Assembly: GCF_963678635.1 (NCBI RefSeq)
Contig: NC_087062.1
Span: 73,621,345 to 73,685,344, forward strand
DNA from: Symsagittifera roscoffensis
Taxonomy: Eukaryota; Xenacoelomorpha; Acoela; Convolutidae
Length of the DNA: 64,000 nucleotides
Reading direction: 5' to 3'
Shown piece by piece: positions 19,738 through 29,516 of this stretch. Within the stretch, counting starts at the first letter, position 1. Each line of letters starts with the position of its first letter. Under the pieces are notes generated by a model. The model was not told where the DNA came from. It was given only the letters and a program-made list of their open reading frames with translations, and ran no database searches. Made by a program: the position numbers and the translations under genes.

Positions 19738-19953
19738 CTAAGTAGTTTCTTTGTCCTTTTGGGCGGTATGACATTCTGGCGGTACTAAGCTTGAGGCGAC
19801 GTCTTTTTCCCTTCGTATTCCGGGTAAAAGAATGTTAGAGGCATTGCTTTCCTTGCCCGCCAACATCATGAAAGGACTGATACCCGTTGTTGAGTGTTGC
19901 GTACTGTTGTATGCCCCTACGACTTGCGGCAGATATTTATCCCAGTCCGTCAT
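19738..19953 (-). pseudogene. Integrase, region after the catalytic core (copy B, with deletion)
   Basis: It starts M-T-D-W-D-K-Y-L-P-Q and matches D just after its catalytic core. From about 19790 the frame drifts, and the lysine/arginine-rich part present in D (Q-R-K-K-F-E-K-K) is missing. This points to an internal deletion of more than 100 bp plus a frameshift. The integrase of copy B is therefore defective. Confidence 0.6.
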
Positions 19954-22045
19954 GTATCTTCAACATGTTCACCAACGTTCTATTCTGTCTCTCTACCAGC
20001 CCGTCGGTCTGAGGATGGTAGGATGTCGAGTGTGCTTGAGCAATGTGTGACCTCTTCATCAATTCTTTTGTCAAGTCCCCCACAAAGGCTTTGCCGTTGT
20101 CTGACTGAAAAGTCATCGGACAACCATACCGTGATATCCAATGCGTTATAAGGTGGTCACAAGTCTCCTCTGCTGAGGCTGTCTGACACGGGACCGCTTC
20201 TGCCAACTTTGTGAAGTGATCTATTATAACCAGTATCTGGTTATATTCCGTCTCCGTCATGCAGATCTTTTGATGGTCTATCTGCACCACCTCGTTAAAC
20301 TTCGAGCTTTCAACGGACTTGAGTGGGAACTTCATCTTCCTTGGGTCTTTTACTTGCAGGCATGCCAGGCATGCATTCACCCATTTCTCGCAAGCTTCCC
20401 TTAATCCTGGACAATCAAACCTGTGAAGTATTCTCTGTTGCACTTTGTCTATCCCCTGGTGCCCCATCTGATCGTGCGATCTGAATAACACCTCCGTCAG
20501 ATACAATTGTGGTAATATGATGAGGCTGTGCTTGTGTAATATCTTCTCCTCATCTTTTCTCTTGCACGCTACCACCCCATCACCTGTGTGATAGAGTAAA
20601 TATTTTTTTTCTTTGTAGAACTGGCTCAAGATCTTGTGGCTGTCTTCATCGAGTTCCCCTTTCTCCTTGGACCCCGTCCGGATCCATTTAGAGAGGTTAC
20701 TTGTCATCTTGTCATTCTTTTGGGCCCTTATCAGCTCCGACAGCCTATATCTCGCTTTGACATGTTCCTTTCGTGCCATGATCTGTCCATTCATTTCCCC
20801 AGGGTTGTGGATGTCATCATTCAGCTTTACGCATATTATCCTCTTCACGATCTTCATATCATCTTCTGGCATCAGATTTGTTCTGACATTTGAGTTGCAT
20901 GATAGTTCCCTGAATGGTTTCCTCGATACCGCTATTTCCTCAAGTTTTTCACCTCCTTGTACTTCTTGTTCATCCGAGTTGTACGTTCCTGAGGAGGGAT
21001 CTGTTTGTAGCTCCCTGTCGCGGTGTCTCATCTTCTCCTCTGCCAGTATCATGCATTGACTATCCTGATCATCGCTGCTCTTTTCGGAATCTTCATCCCA
21101 TTCTTCACACTCCCCGGACAATTTCTCTTCTCCGGTTTCTTCTTCCTCCGTGGACGTGGACCACTTCCCGGACTCTTGACCTAGTCCCAGGTGTTCAGCT
21201 TCCTCCTTAAACGCCACTTTCTTCTTCCTAACCTGAGTCCGCTCAAGTATGTTATCGGGGATTTTGTCAACCAGTGACCGCACGACTTCTTTGCCATCAG
21301 TAACGCTTCCTCTTAGAGAGTCTGCGTTGCCAACTGTTTCACTCCTTCGCAGCATCGTGACTTCCGGTTTCTCCCTACCCTCTCCTACGTTCATGGGTTT
21401 ATCATCTGCCAGTTTCTCAAGTAATCTCCACAAGTCTTCATCTACCTGAGTATCTCCCGTTTCCATCTGGTTGAGATCATAGCCTTTTGCCTTGAGCGTC
21501 TCTCTCACAATTTTTGACTTTAGCATAATCTCTATCGGCATCCCTAGGTTCTTCTTCAAGATTGTTTTCTTTTGAGGCTCTTCTGGTAATTCGGGATGAT
21601 CTTTTATCGGTTTGCCTGACTTGTCTAGGCATCTCGTGAGTGGAAGACTGTCATACGTTTCTTTGTCCATGGAGGAGAAGCCATCTTTAATCTCGGGACT
21701 GTCCGCCTCCGTCTGATCCTGTCGCTCGTAGAACTCCGTCTTCTTACTCAAGCTATCGGCATTCTGATGTTTGTCCCTCGTTCTATGCTTAATTATCATT
21801 TTGTACTCATCCAAGCGAACTATCCATCTCCCAATGTAGCTCTGGTCCATCGAGTACGTCTTCAGCCAGCTGAGTTCCCTGTTGTCGACCCGCAGCTTAA
21901 ATGGCTCACTGCCTAAGTATGCTCTGTATTTCTCGACAAAAGTAACCACAGCGAACATCTCCGCTTTCGGCGCCCCGTACTTCATTTCTGTATTACTCAA
22001 GACTTTGCTCCCGTATGCTATTGGTCTTAAGACCACCGAGGACAC
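19937..22045 (-). CDS. RNase H and integrase part of pol (copy B)
   Basis: A 702-codon open frame. Residues 1-110 are the Ty3/gypsy-type RNase H (I-A-Y-G-S-K, K-A-E-M-F-A-V-V and R-V-D-N-R segments). A long acidic linker of nearly 380 residues follows, which is unusually long. The integrase zinc region follows (H-x3-H-x-G and C-x2-C). The catalytic triad is D590, D649 and E685, with exactly 35 residues between D649 and E685, as in canonical D,D-35-E integrases. The frame ends shortly after the core by a frameshift near 19945. RNase H degrades the RNA template, and integrase inserts the cDNA. Confidence 0.85.
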   Translation of the reverse strand: MSSVVLRPIAYGSKVLSNTEMKYGAPKAEMFAVVTFVEKYRAYLGSEPFKLRVDNRELSWLKTYSMDQSYIGRWIVRLDEYKMIIKHRTRDKHQNADSLSKKTEFYERQDQTEADSPEIKDGFSSMDKETYDSLPLTRCLDKSGKPIKDHPELPEEPQKKTILKKNLGMPIEIMLKSKIVRETLKAKGYDLNQMETGDTQVDEDLWRLLEKLADDKPMNVGEGREKPEVTMLRRSETVGNADSLRGSVTDGKEVVRSLVDKIPDNILERTQVRKKKVAFKEEAEHLGLGQESGKWSTSTEEEETGEEKLSGECEEWDEDSEKSSDDQDSQCMILAEEKMRHRDRELQTDPSSGTYNSDEQEVQGGEKLEEIAVSRKPFRELSCNSNVRTNLMPEDDMKIVKRIICVKLNDDIHNPGEMNGQIMARKEHVKARYRLSELIRAQKNDKMTSNLSKWIRTGSKEKGELDEDSHKILSQFYKEKKYLLYHTGDGVVACKRKDEEKILHKHSLIILPQLYLTEVLFRSHDQMGHQGIDKVQQRILHRFDCPGLREACEKWVNACLACLQVKDPRKMKFPLKSVESSKFNEVVQIDHQKICMTETEYNQILVIIDHFTKLAEAVPCQTASAEETCDHLITHWISRYGCPMTFQSDNGKAFVGDLTKELMKRSHIAQAHSTSYHPQTDGLVERQNRTLVNMLKIHDGLG

Positions 22046-22046
22046 T

Positions 22047-22153
22047 CACCTTGTTCCTATCCCTCTGTGTCCCCTCAAGTTCTCTATTCAGACTATTGAG
22101 GTCCGGATACGCCTCTTCCGTTTGATGCGCTCGCGTCATAGAGGGTGTCTTAC
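22047..22153 (-). repeat. Copy of a coiled-coil gene segment inside pol
   Basis: This stretch is nearly identical to 17334-17440, which lies in the first accessory gene, and has the same orientation. It sits between the RT and RNase H frames, where copy-to-copy homology would predict the RT connection. It disrupts pol. Confidence 0.75.
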
Positions 22154-22278
22154 ACGTGCATCCCTTTTTCCGTTTGCATCCCTAACACCGGTGCCTCGCA
22201 CAACTCTTTCTTTATTCTCTGGAATGATTCTTCTGCTGCGTTGTTCCATGTAAACTTTTTGCCTTTGTGTCTCATTAA
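22154..22278 (-). pseudogene. RT connection region (copy B)
   Basis: Continues the RT reading frame after a TAA at 22279-22281. It contains a K-K-F-T-W-N segment and an L-G-M-Q segment typical of the start of the RNase H-linked region in Ty3/gypsy elements. It ends at the inserted 107-bp segment. Confidence 0.5.
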
Positions 22279-22716
22279 TTATTGCATCGGGTATACCTTG
22301 TCCGCATAGCCCTTGATGAATTCCCTGTAGTAGTTCGCGAAACCCAGGAAGCTCATCAACTGGTGTTCCGTTTTTGGCGATTTCCAAGTTAGAACTGCTT
22401 CCACTGCATCTGGATCCGGTCTGATGCCGTGCCTGTCCACCATACTGCCCAAGTATTTTATCGAATCCTTGAGTATCTCGCACTTTGACGGTTTACACTT
22501 TAGCCCCGACCTCATCATACATGCAAACACCTCGTCCAGTCGCTCGATGTGGTCTTCCAGTGTGGGCGTCGTTATTACCACGTCATCCACATAGCACATT
22601 ACCAGATTGCCGTACTTCTTCGTCAAACCTATCAGCGCATGTGCCATCAACCGTTGAAACGTGGCTGTGGCATTGCAAAGACCAAACGGCATCCGTTTCC
22701 ATTGAAACAGCCCCAA
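22279..22716 (-). pseudogene. Reverse transcriptase, palm and thumb (copy B)
   Basis: A 145-codon open frame. It contains the Q-W-K-R-M-P-F-G-L-C-N-A motif and the catalytic Y42-V-D-D45, then K-C-E-I-L-K-D-S-I-K-Y-L-G and F-L-G-F-A-N-Y-Y-R-E-F-I, all standard for Ty3/gypsy RT. It shares the frame with the upstream RT segment and is separated from it by stop codons, so the RT of this copy is dead. Confidence 0.85.
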
Positions 22717-22764
22717 CTCGCAAGCGAACCCTGTTTTGTCCCTGTCTTTCTTCCTCAGCGGGAC

Positions 22765-23034
22765 CTACCAGAATGCCGAACCTAAATCAAGAGTTGTAAA
22801 AAATTTAGCGGCACCCAACTTCGAGAGGCTCTCGTCAATCCTAGGTATGGGATAGGCATCCTTCACCGTGACGGAGTTCAGATACCGAAAGTCACAGCAA
22901 AACCTCAATTGGTCGCCTTTCTTTTTGGCCATCACTACTCCACACGCCCACGGTGACTTAGATGGTTCTATCAAGTCATACTCTAGTAATGTCTCTATTT
23001 CTTTCCTACATGCTTCTGATTTGTGGGGGGTCAT
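22765..23034 (-). pseudogene. Reverse transcriptase, fingers (copy B)
   Basis: An open frame of 89 codons in the same frame as 22279-22716. It contains I-E-P-S-K-S-P-W-A, L-R-F-C-C-D-F-R-Y-L-N and T-L-D-L-G-S-A-F-W, the last with the first catalytic aspartate. The frame stops at TAG directly after F-W. RTs usually have glutamine there, so a CAG to TAG change is likely. Confidence 0.8.
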
Positions 23035-23127
23035 GCGCCTCGCCCCCTCCCTGTGTGATACCGCACTCTCTTCAAATTCTATTTCATGCTCAACAAAATT
23101 GCAACACCCGATGTCTGCCTTATGTCT

Positions 23128-23634
23128 CTAAAAAACTTCCTCGTTCCGCTCTAGTACATCCTTGATGGCTTCGAGCTGTTCGTCCGTCAACTTGCCCCTT
23201 AAATGTTTGATCTCCGGTAGGACCGGTTTATCACACTGCATTTCATCTAGTGTGGGCCTTTCCGGAAAATTCGAACAACTCGATAGCCCATCGTCTGTCT
23301 CTGACTTAAGCGATTTCACAAGACCTGATGAATCTTTTATTTTTTTCAATCGTTTCAAGATACAAATTTTGTCCCTATGATTGGGACAATAAACAACTTC
23401 ATTTTGTTTTGATTTTTCAGTCATTTCATATCGAGTTTTAACGGGTAAAGCATAAATCAGCTTCCTCCCCCTCTGTATCGTGATGGGTATATCAAGAGTA
23501 TTCAACAAGACACTGACGCAGAGACCGCTGTTGGTTATCGAGAAGGATCTTCCTAAAACAGCAGCACTTTGACTATTAGGATTCGGGACTATGCATACTT
23601 GCTTGTTGTCACTTAGTTCATTGTAATTTTTCAT
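23128..23634 (-). pseudogene. Protease-RT linker (copy B)
   Basis: A 168-codon open frame in the same frame as the protease (TGA at 23635-23637 between them) and as the RT (TAG at 23128-23130). It contains L-G-R-S-F-S-I-T and a D-D-G-L-S-S-C-S-N-F-P segment. This region links protease to RT in this family and has no separate enzymatic motif. Confidence 0.65.
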
Positions 23635-24150
23635 TCACAAGCTTACGATTGCCGCTTCGTTCGCCTTTAGCCTCACCCTCCTACTCAAAAATACCGGTGC
23701 TTTATTTTCATTCGCTATTATTAAATTTACCGGTTTAATTGCGTACCTCCTATCCAGGTTTCTTATCCTGAACATTGCGTTATTTAGATCAATCGTTACG
23801 TCGAAATTCCTTATGAAGTCTCTGCCCAAAATGAATTGGTCATATTCATCTAGGTTTTCTACCACGATAAAGCTCATCCACAGGTTACGTTCCCCCAAAT
23901 TGAGGGCTATTATCGGCGTCCTGCCCAGCACCCGAAGGGCCCCTTTGTTTGCAGCTGACAGCCGTATTCTTGAGTCTATCAAGTCATCTTTGTCGAAACC
24001 CATTCGCTCCCAAGTCTCGATTGGTATAACACTCAAGACTGCTCCCGTATCAAGTAACCCGCGTAACTGAGTCTTTTTGCCACTCATCTCGAGCACGTGT
24101 GCTGATACGTCTGCCTCCGTCCCGATGTGCATTGTATCCTCTTCTAACAT
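23635..24150 (-). CDS. Retroviral-type aspartic protease (copy B)
   Basis: A 171-codon open frame. The active-site motif is L-L-D34-T-G-A, and the second conserved motif I-L-G-R-D-F lies near residue 113. These are the marks of the single-domain protease that works as a dimer to cut Gag-Pol. The frame ends in a TGA, beyond which the translation continues in the same frame. It lies between the nucleocapsid and the RT, as expected. Confidence 0.8.
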   Translation of the reverse strand: MLEEDTMHIGTEADVSAHVLEMSGKKTQLRGLLDTGAVLSVIPIETWERMGFDKDDLIDSRIRLSAANKGALRVLGRTPIIALNLGERNLWMSFIVVENLDEYDQFILGRDFIRNFDVTIDLNNAMFRIRNLDRRYAIKPVNLIIANENKAPVFLSRRVRLKANEAAIVSL

Positions 24151-24176
24151 TGCACAGTGTCCAACCGATCTTACTT

Positions 24177-24419
24177 CTATTCTTCTTTGCCCACGTAGAT
24201 CTGTCCGGCTAGGTCGTTATCACATGTTATCATTGTTTTCGTGTAGATGTTTATCCCATCTATATTCAACATCACCTCATGCGGAACATAAGCTTCTGTG
24301 TATCTGTTGTCCACACTGACTGACTTGCTGCCACCTCTCGTGAGTCGCGCCCTCAAGGCTCTAGATGTCGTCTGTGGGCTTATCGCACTCAAGTAATCAG
24401 CGTATACGTCAATGTCCAT
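24177..24419 (-). CDS. Region between nucleocapsid and protease (copy B)
   Basis: An 80-codon open frame containing an I-D-V-Y-A-D-Y-L segment and an I-D-G-I-N-I-Y-T-K segment. It precedes the protease and is probably part of Gag-Pol. No catalytic motif is visible. Confidence 0.5.
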   Translation of the reverse strand: MDIDVYADYLSAISPQTTSRALRARLTRGGSKSVSVDNRYTEAYVPHEVMLNIDGINIYTKTMITCDNDLAGQIYVGKEE

Positions 24420-24520
24420 GTCACCTCATGGCCACCTACAGTGATTATCGACATTATCCTGGCTCCGATTATCGTTATGCCAAATGGCTTTCCCGTCACC
24501 ATTTTCAGAGTGTTGCAATT

Positions 24521-25165
24521 TCAACTCTTTGTCGACCTTGCTACAGCTTCTGGCACTGGCACCGAACAACTTAACGTCTCATTCAATCTCTGTCTGTCGA
24601 TCTCTTGCTTCAACCGTTGCTCTATTTCCTTCGTTGCTAGGTCCTGTTTCACCTTGTTAATCGCCTCTGACGACGCTTTCTCATAATTTTTCTCTAGGGC
24701 GTTCCTGGCCGTGGCCTCTATCGCATTGTTAACCTGCGTTACAGCGATCACTGTCTTCGCTGGCAGTTCCGTACTCGGTGCTTCTAAGTTTTTTGTTTCA
24801 AACTCGTTTTGTCTATTTCTCTGATTCTGCACCGCCGCTAATGCCAATTGATGTTTGGTGTGACTCTGGTTCTTGACTGCCTCCCAAAACAAAGGACAGT
24901 CCATCCTTAAGTGCCCCTCCTGATTGCAGAAGAAGCATCTTGCACCTATTTTGATGATTAAGCCACTATAGTACTCGTGTTCTTCCATCTGGCTAATATC
25001 CTCATCATCTGGTGCGTATCCCAGACTCTTCATTCCCTGCTTGTATGCTGTGCAATCCGCCACGTGATGATCAGCTGACCCGCAGTTCGCGCATGATCTG
25101 CGTTTGTCCATGTCATCTCTAGGCTTGTACCATGACGACCTTTGTGGTTGGTTCCCCCCTTGCAT
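24521..25165 (-). CDS. Nucleocapsid with two zinc knuckles (copy B)
   Basis: A 214-codon open frame. The first knuckle is C25-x2-C28-x4-H33-x4-C38, and the second is C77-x2-C80-x4-H85-x4-C90. CCHC knuckles bind genomic RNA. The C-terminal half is a charged helical linker. It lies in a different frame from the capsid frame upstream (25186-26580), so a frameshift separates them. The shift could be programmed or a mutation. Confidence 0.8.
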   Translation of the reverse strand: MQGGNQPQRSSWYKPRDDMDKRRSCANCGSADHHVADCTAYKQGMKSLGYAPDDEDISQMEEHEYYSGLIIKIGARCFFCNQEGHLRMDCPLFWEAVKNQSHTKHQLALAAVQNQRNRQNEFETKNLEAPSTELPAKTVIAVTQVNNAIEATARNALEKNYEKASSEAINKVKQDLATKEIEQRLKQEIDRQRLNETLSCSVPVPEAVARSTKS

Positions 25166-25185
25166 ATTCCTGTTATCTGATATGA

Positions 25186-26580
25186 TTATTTCTTGGGTTT
25201 CATTAGCATGTACTCTCTTGACTTCTGTCTCATCTCTTCTGGAGTCGGTGCACTATCTTTCGACAATGTATAGTATGTTGCTAACATTGTTCTCAAGTCG
25301 TCACTTTTTACCCCATCAATGAACTTTGAGGCGACGCTAAAGTTTCTTCTGTTTGTCGACTCTTCAGGGTCACTCCTTCGTCTCAAGCTCTCAAGATCAT
25401 CTAGGAACCTATCTTTCGATTCATCGTCCCTTTGCCTTCTCTTCTCAAATCGCATCATCGCTTGATGACCCTTCATGCCTGACCCGAATCGATTCAACAC
25501 TATCTTGAAGATTTTATCCGCAGTGTCGCGTTCCTCTTCCTTCTTCGCAACCACGCTTTTCAACGCCGTGCCTTCTAAGTTCCTGAGTTTTGCTGTGCAT
25601 GCTTGCCTCTCATCGTTCAAGTTGTCTTGTTCCAAGTGCAATCTCATGACTTCTAGCCAAGTATCAATGCATCCATCTGAATCATCCTTGAATTCTTTCG
25701 GTTTTTTGAAAGTTTTCCTGGATTTGTTACTTCCTTCGTCACTCGAGTCGGTGTTCCTCGTGGCGAAGGCTTCTAGTGTCCTGTTCATCATTTCCCAGGT
25801 GCTTGCCCACGTCATGACATCCGGTCCCACGTTATTGTGAGTCGTGGAATCCCCTGGACCACTCGTCGTATTTGCTGTTCCACTTTTCATAATGGCTTTG
25901 GCCCCTCCCGGTGCTGTACTCGCGGCATCCCGGGGTAATGGTAACGGTGTTGATTGCCGTTTGTTCCGTTGTGGTTCCACGAAGTCAACTCTGTTGCCTT
26001 GCATTCGTTCCGCTGCCGGCCTATCCTGTGACGTAGAGTTTCTCAAGATGGCGTCTAGTTTTGTCTGTATTGCACATGAAGTCTCAATCTGCTCCCTACT
26101 CATTGTGTCCATTCTTGTTTCCAGACTCCCCAACTGGCTGTTCACTGCGTCATACCGTTGCTTCATTTCTTGCATGTCTTTTTTGATGTTCTTGCCTCGC
26201 TCTCCGTCAGTGGCATCTACCTTGTCTGACATCTGCTGAAGCTTTTCCTCTGTCGCTTCCGCCAGATTGAAATAGTTGTCCAGGTACTCATGTTTGTTGT
26301 ATCTTAATTCTTTCTTTATCACCTCTTTATCCTCCTCGCTGTGCTTTAGTCTCTTGTCGATCTGATCTAGCTTCGCCATCGGATCGCCCAGATCGAGAGA
26401 AGTTGTTGTTTCATGGTCAACTGTTACCCTGTTGTTGGCTGCTGCCCCTGGTCTGACCTGGTCTTCCTTTTGGTCGGTGTCTGTCGTTTTCGTGGAAACC
26501 GTTCCGAATGTTTTGCCTTTCTCGGTTTTCGGTTCCTCCGTCACTATGTCTCTTGATTTCATCCCGACCATCATTGCCAA
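25186..26580 (-). CDS. Gag capsid protein (copy B)
   Basis: A 464-codon open frame. The N-terminal half is a predicted coiled coil (E-E-K-L-Q-Q-M-S-type heptads). The C-terminal half is a capsid-like helical domain with W-L-E-V-M-R-L, F-L-D-D-L-E-S-L-R-R-R-S and a terminal S-R-E-Y-M-L-M-K-P. This is the usual Gag arrangement before CCHC knuckles in Ty3/gypsy elements. The frame is intact and long, making it the best-preserved structural gene of copy B. Confidence 0.8.
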   Translation of the reverse strand: MAMMVGMKSRDIVTEEPKTEKGKTFGTVSTKTTDTDQKEDQVRPGAAANNRVTVDHETTTSLDLGDPMAKLDQIDKRLKHSEEDKEVIKKELRYNKHEYLDNYFNLAEATEEKLQQMSDKVDATDGERGKNIKKDMQEMKQRYDAVNSQLGSLETRMDTMSREQIETSCAIQTKLDAILRNSTSQDRPAAERMQGNRVDFVEPQRNKRQSTPLPLPRDAASTAPGGAKAIMKSGTANTTSGPGDSTTHNNVGPDVMTWASTWEMMNRTLEAFATRNTDSSDEGSNKSRKTFKKPKEFKDDSDGCIDTWLEVMRLHLEQDNLNDERQACTAKLRNLEGTALKSVVAKKEEERDTADKIFKIVLNRFGSGMKGHQAMMRFEKRRQRDDESKDRFLDDLESLRRRSDPEESTNRRNFSVASKFIDGVKSDDLRTMLATYYTLSKDSAPTPEEMRQKSREYMLMKPKK

Positions 26581-26621
26581 CCTTTCAGTAAATGACGTTC
26601 TTTTTGCTTGAGACTCGTCCT

Positions 26622-26972
26622 TTACAGTTTCTTTGCGTGTTGCCCGTTGTGTCTTCCACAGTGTCTATCGGCGAGAACTCCATGGACTTTGGGTTTGGTT
26701 CTTCTGCATTCGGCATTGGTCTTCTTCTCCACCTCATCCACACTCTGGTCAGTTGTTTCTAGGTCAATCTCGTTGGCGGGTTCCGCTTGTTTCCCTTCCT
26801 CGCCCTCTTTTGTTTTGTTCTCTCTATTACTCCTCGTGTTGACCATGCTAACTGAAAAGTTCTTTTTTGTTACTCTTGGGCCAACCGATGTCATTTTACG
26901 TAGCGACGAGTTATATTTTGTCTTTGATTCTGTAGATCTTTTTTCAGCCACCGGTAACCTGCTCCGTCTCAT
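26622..26972 (-). CDS. Basic N-terminal Gag or leader protein (copy B)
   Basis: An open frame of 116 codons, rich in lysine, arginine and threonine. It lies directly upstream of the capsid frame but in another frame. It may be the Gag N-terminus, split off by a frameshift. No domain was seen. Confidence 0.45.
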   Translation of the reverse strand: MRRSRLPVAEKRSTESKTKYNSSLRKMTSVGPRVTKKNFSVSMVNTRSNRENKTKEGEEGKQAEPANEIDLETTDQSVDEVEKKTNAECRRTKPKVHGVLADRHCGRHNGQHAKKL

Positions 26973-27289
26973 GATTTTTATTTACAGTTGATTCTATTTA
27001 CAATATTGGTATTTACAAAATCATATTCTAAGGATAAAACAAAATTTTGATAATGAAAAGAAAAACTACCTTTCTGTTCCTTATAAGATTTTTTTTAACT
27101 TAACTAATTCGTGATCGTATCAGTATCGCATTTCGACTAGTCCTATTGCTTTTGATTCAGTTATTTCGTCCTGTCATAAGACCCTTTAGTACCGTCACTC
27201 CACTTCTTCGTGCTGTCCCGAGCTCTCTCTCTCTACTGTCCCAAGACTATTCGGTGCTATCCCAGTACTTCTTGTTAGCGTCCCAATAC

Positions 27290-27905
27290 CACTGTCCCAA
27301 GACCCTTGCCCTAAGACTACTGTCCCAAGACTAGTGTCCCAAGACTATTGTCCCAAGACTACTGTCCCAAGACTAGTGTCCCAAGACTACTGTCCCAAGA
27401 CTCTTGCCCTAAGACTACTGTCCCAAGACTTCTGTCCCAAGACTGCTGTCCCAAGACTAGTGTCACAAGACTACTGCCCCAAGACTACTGTCCCAAGACT
27501 ACTGTCCCAAGACCACTGTCCCAAGACTACTGTCCCAAGACCACTGTCCCAAGACAACTGTCCCAAGACTAGTGTCCCAAGACTACTGTCCCAAGACCAC
27601 TGTCCCAAGACCACTGTCCCAAGACCACTGTCCCAAGTCCACTGTCCCAAGACCACTGTCCCAAGACCACTGTCCCAAGACCACTGTCCCAAGACCACTG
27701 TCCCAAGACTACTGTCCCAAGACCACATTCCCAAGGCCAGTGTCCCAAGACCGTAACAAGACTGCTTTGGCCCAAGACTGTCCCAAGACTGCACCGTCCC
27801 AAGACTGTCCAAGACTGCACTGTCCCAAGACTGTCCCAAGACTGCACTGCTCCAAGACCGTCCCCAGACTGCACTGTCCCAAGACTTCTTCGGTACTGTC
27901 CCAAG
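27290..27905. repeat. 14-bp minisatellite CTGTCCCAAGACNA
   Basis: About 40 units of a 14-bp repeat, mostly CTGTCCCAAGACCA or CTGTCCCAAGACTA, with degenerate edges. Because 14 is not a multiple of 3, the array reads as a 14-codon peptide repeat on both strands. These long frames are not genes. It lies in the leader of copy B. Confidence 0.9.
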
Positions 27906-28814
27906 ACTTGTCACCAAGTGTTTGGATAGTAGGATTTCTTCCTCTTCGTTGTGGGGACTCTTGAACCACTGTACCGTGTACCACCACTTGAGCTCTAGTA
28001 AAAATTTTCCCAAAAAACCTATCTTAATGGCCAAAAGCTTCAAATACTGACCCCCCTGTATTTATCTCCCTTTCGTTGTTTCAGGCAATTTGAAACCCCA
28101 ACTTCTTCGCAGGTATCTTGTGATCACCTGTTCGTTCAAACACCAATAACAAGTTCTCACAAAAACGTAAAAATTTAAACAGGAAAAATTTAAAAACAGA
28201 GAGATGAACCCACCTAAAATTCAAAGCTGACAGATGTCGCCCTTTGTCCGAAAAAAAACGTCTGGTACCGATTGCCACGCGCTTTCCTCCCCCCTGCTAG
28301 CGATCTTATGGGGTATAACAAGAACTGTCTATGTCCGTTCCCCCCTACCGATCCGACCAGGGTACCTACCTTGACTCGATGTTAAATTTGGATATCCGCT
28401 TCTGATCACCAACGCGTGTAAGATTCTAATGTAACTAAATCGACAATGTCGATCAATTAGTTACTCTAATGTGTCCCCGCTTTTTACAATTTACAACCGC
28501 CAACCTCTAACCTAACCAGCCCCCCTTCTAACCTCCCCCCTCTTTAGCCCCCCTCTTAAGCCCAAAATTCCTTTAAGCGCCGGTTGCTAAACCTCTCGAG
28601 AGAAAACCGTAGACCTGTTTCCAGGCCCGCTTGAGTAAAAACTTCCTCAAAACAATGGGGTTTCCGCTTATCCAATTTTACACTTATTTCCTATATTGTA
28701 ATGTGGATTTTAACGATACCCGTTTGTCCAACTTGAGAACACCCCTGCGCGTCCTCTTCTTGTTGTACCGGTCCCGTGCTGGTTGTCCCCTTGACGTGCA
28801 CTGTACTTGACACC

Positions 28815-29022
28815 AGCACCACCTTCCCACTTAGCTGGTCACCTCTTCCAGTCAAGTCTCCTAGCGGTTCAGCTCGATCCTTGTGAACCACTTTCCCACT
28901 CGGCTGGTCACCTCTTCCAGTCAAGTCTCCTAGTGGATCAGCTCAATCCTTGTGAACCACTTTCCCACTCGGCTGGTCACCTCTTCCAGTCAAGTCTCCT
29001 AGTTGTCCAGCTAAGTTGCAAG
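28815..29022. repeat. Tandem repeat of about 66 bp, three units
   Basis: Three near-identical units share TTCCCACTCGGCTGG (TTCCCACTTAGCTGG in the first), CTCTTCCAGTCAAGTC and CAGCTC. They lie in the leader near the 5' LTR. Function unknown. Confidence 0.8.
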
Positions 29023-29516
29023 CTTTCTGAAAACTCTTAACAACGCCCCCCACTTGGGCAACTTATTGAGGTTCACTGGATTAGATTGCTAGATTGATCG
29101 AAACGATCGGTCTTGTAAAACAGTATGGGTATACTATTTAATTAATATAAAGGTTTGATCCAACTAATCTGGTGTCAAAGTCACTGTCTTTTTTGTTTTA
29201 AGGTTTTGGTTCCTTTTTCCATTCTTTTTTCTTGTTTTTGTTTCGCTTTTTGTCTTTTTGCTCGTGTTTTTGTCCCCCTAGTTACGTCCCCCCCCCCCCC
29301 TTACTCGGTTAGCTAAGCCTCGTTCGAAGAGCGTACCAGGAAGTTTTCTCAAGTTTTCTTAAAAAGCTATCGCGGTACAACCGGAAGGTTTGCACGTTCC
29401 CGCTGAACCGTACCACCGGTACTCTAGAATGGGCATGTAGCCCGGAGCTGTGTCAAGTGGGTTCGACTCTGTAGTCATGACGTCGTAAAACACCCAGGAG
29501 CGCCATAAAAACACTA

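Larger units (their letters stand above)
26973..29516 (-). other. 5' leader of copy B
   Basis: About 2.5 kb between gag and the 5' LTR. It contains two tandem-repeat arrays (listed separately), a run of C at about 29288-29300 and no conserved gene. I could not assign a tRNA primer-binding site next to the LTR. Confidence 0.55.

Noticed and set aside
27334-28043. Long frames on both strands made of repeated short peptides
   Set aside because: They are produced by the 14-bp minisatellite, which stays open in several frames. They have no protein-like composition.
29440-29516. A tRNA primer-binding site next to the 5' LTR of copy B
   Set aside because: A TGG-starting stretch is present about 10 bp inside the LTR edge, but I could not match it to a known tRNA 3' end.
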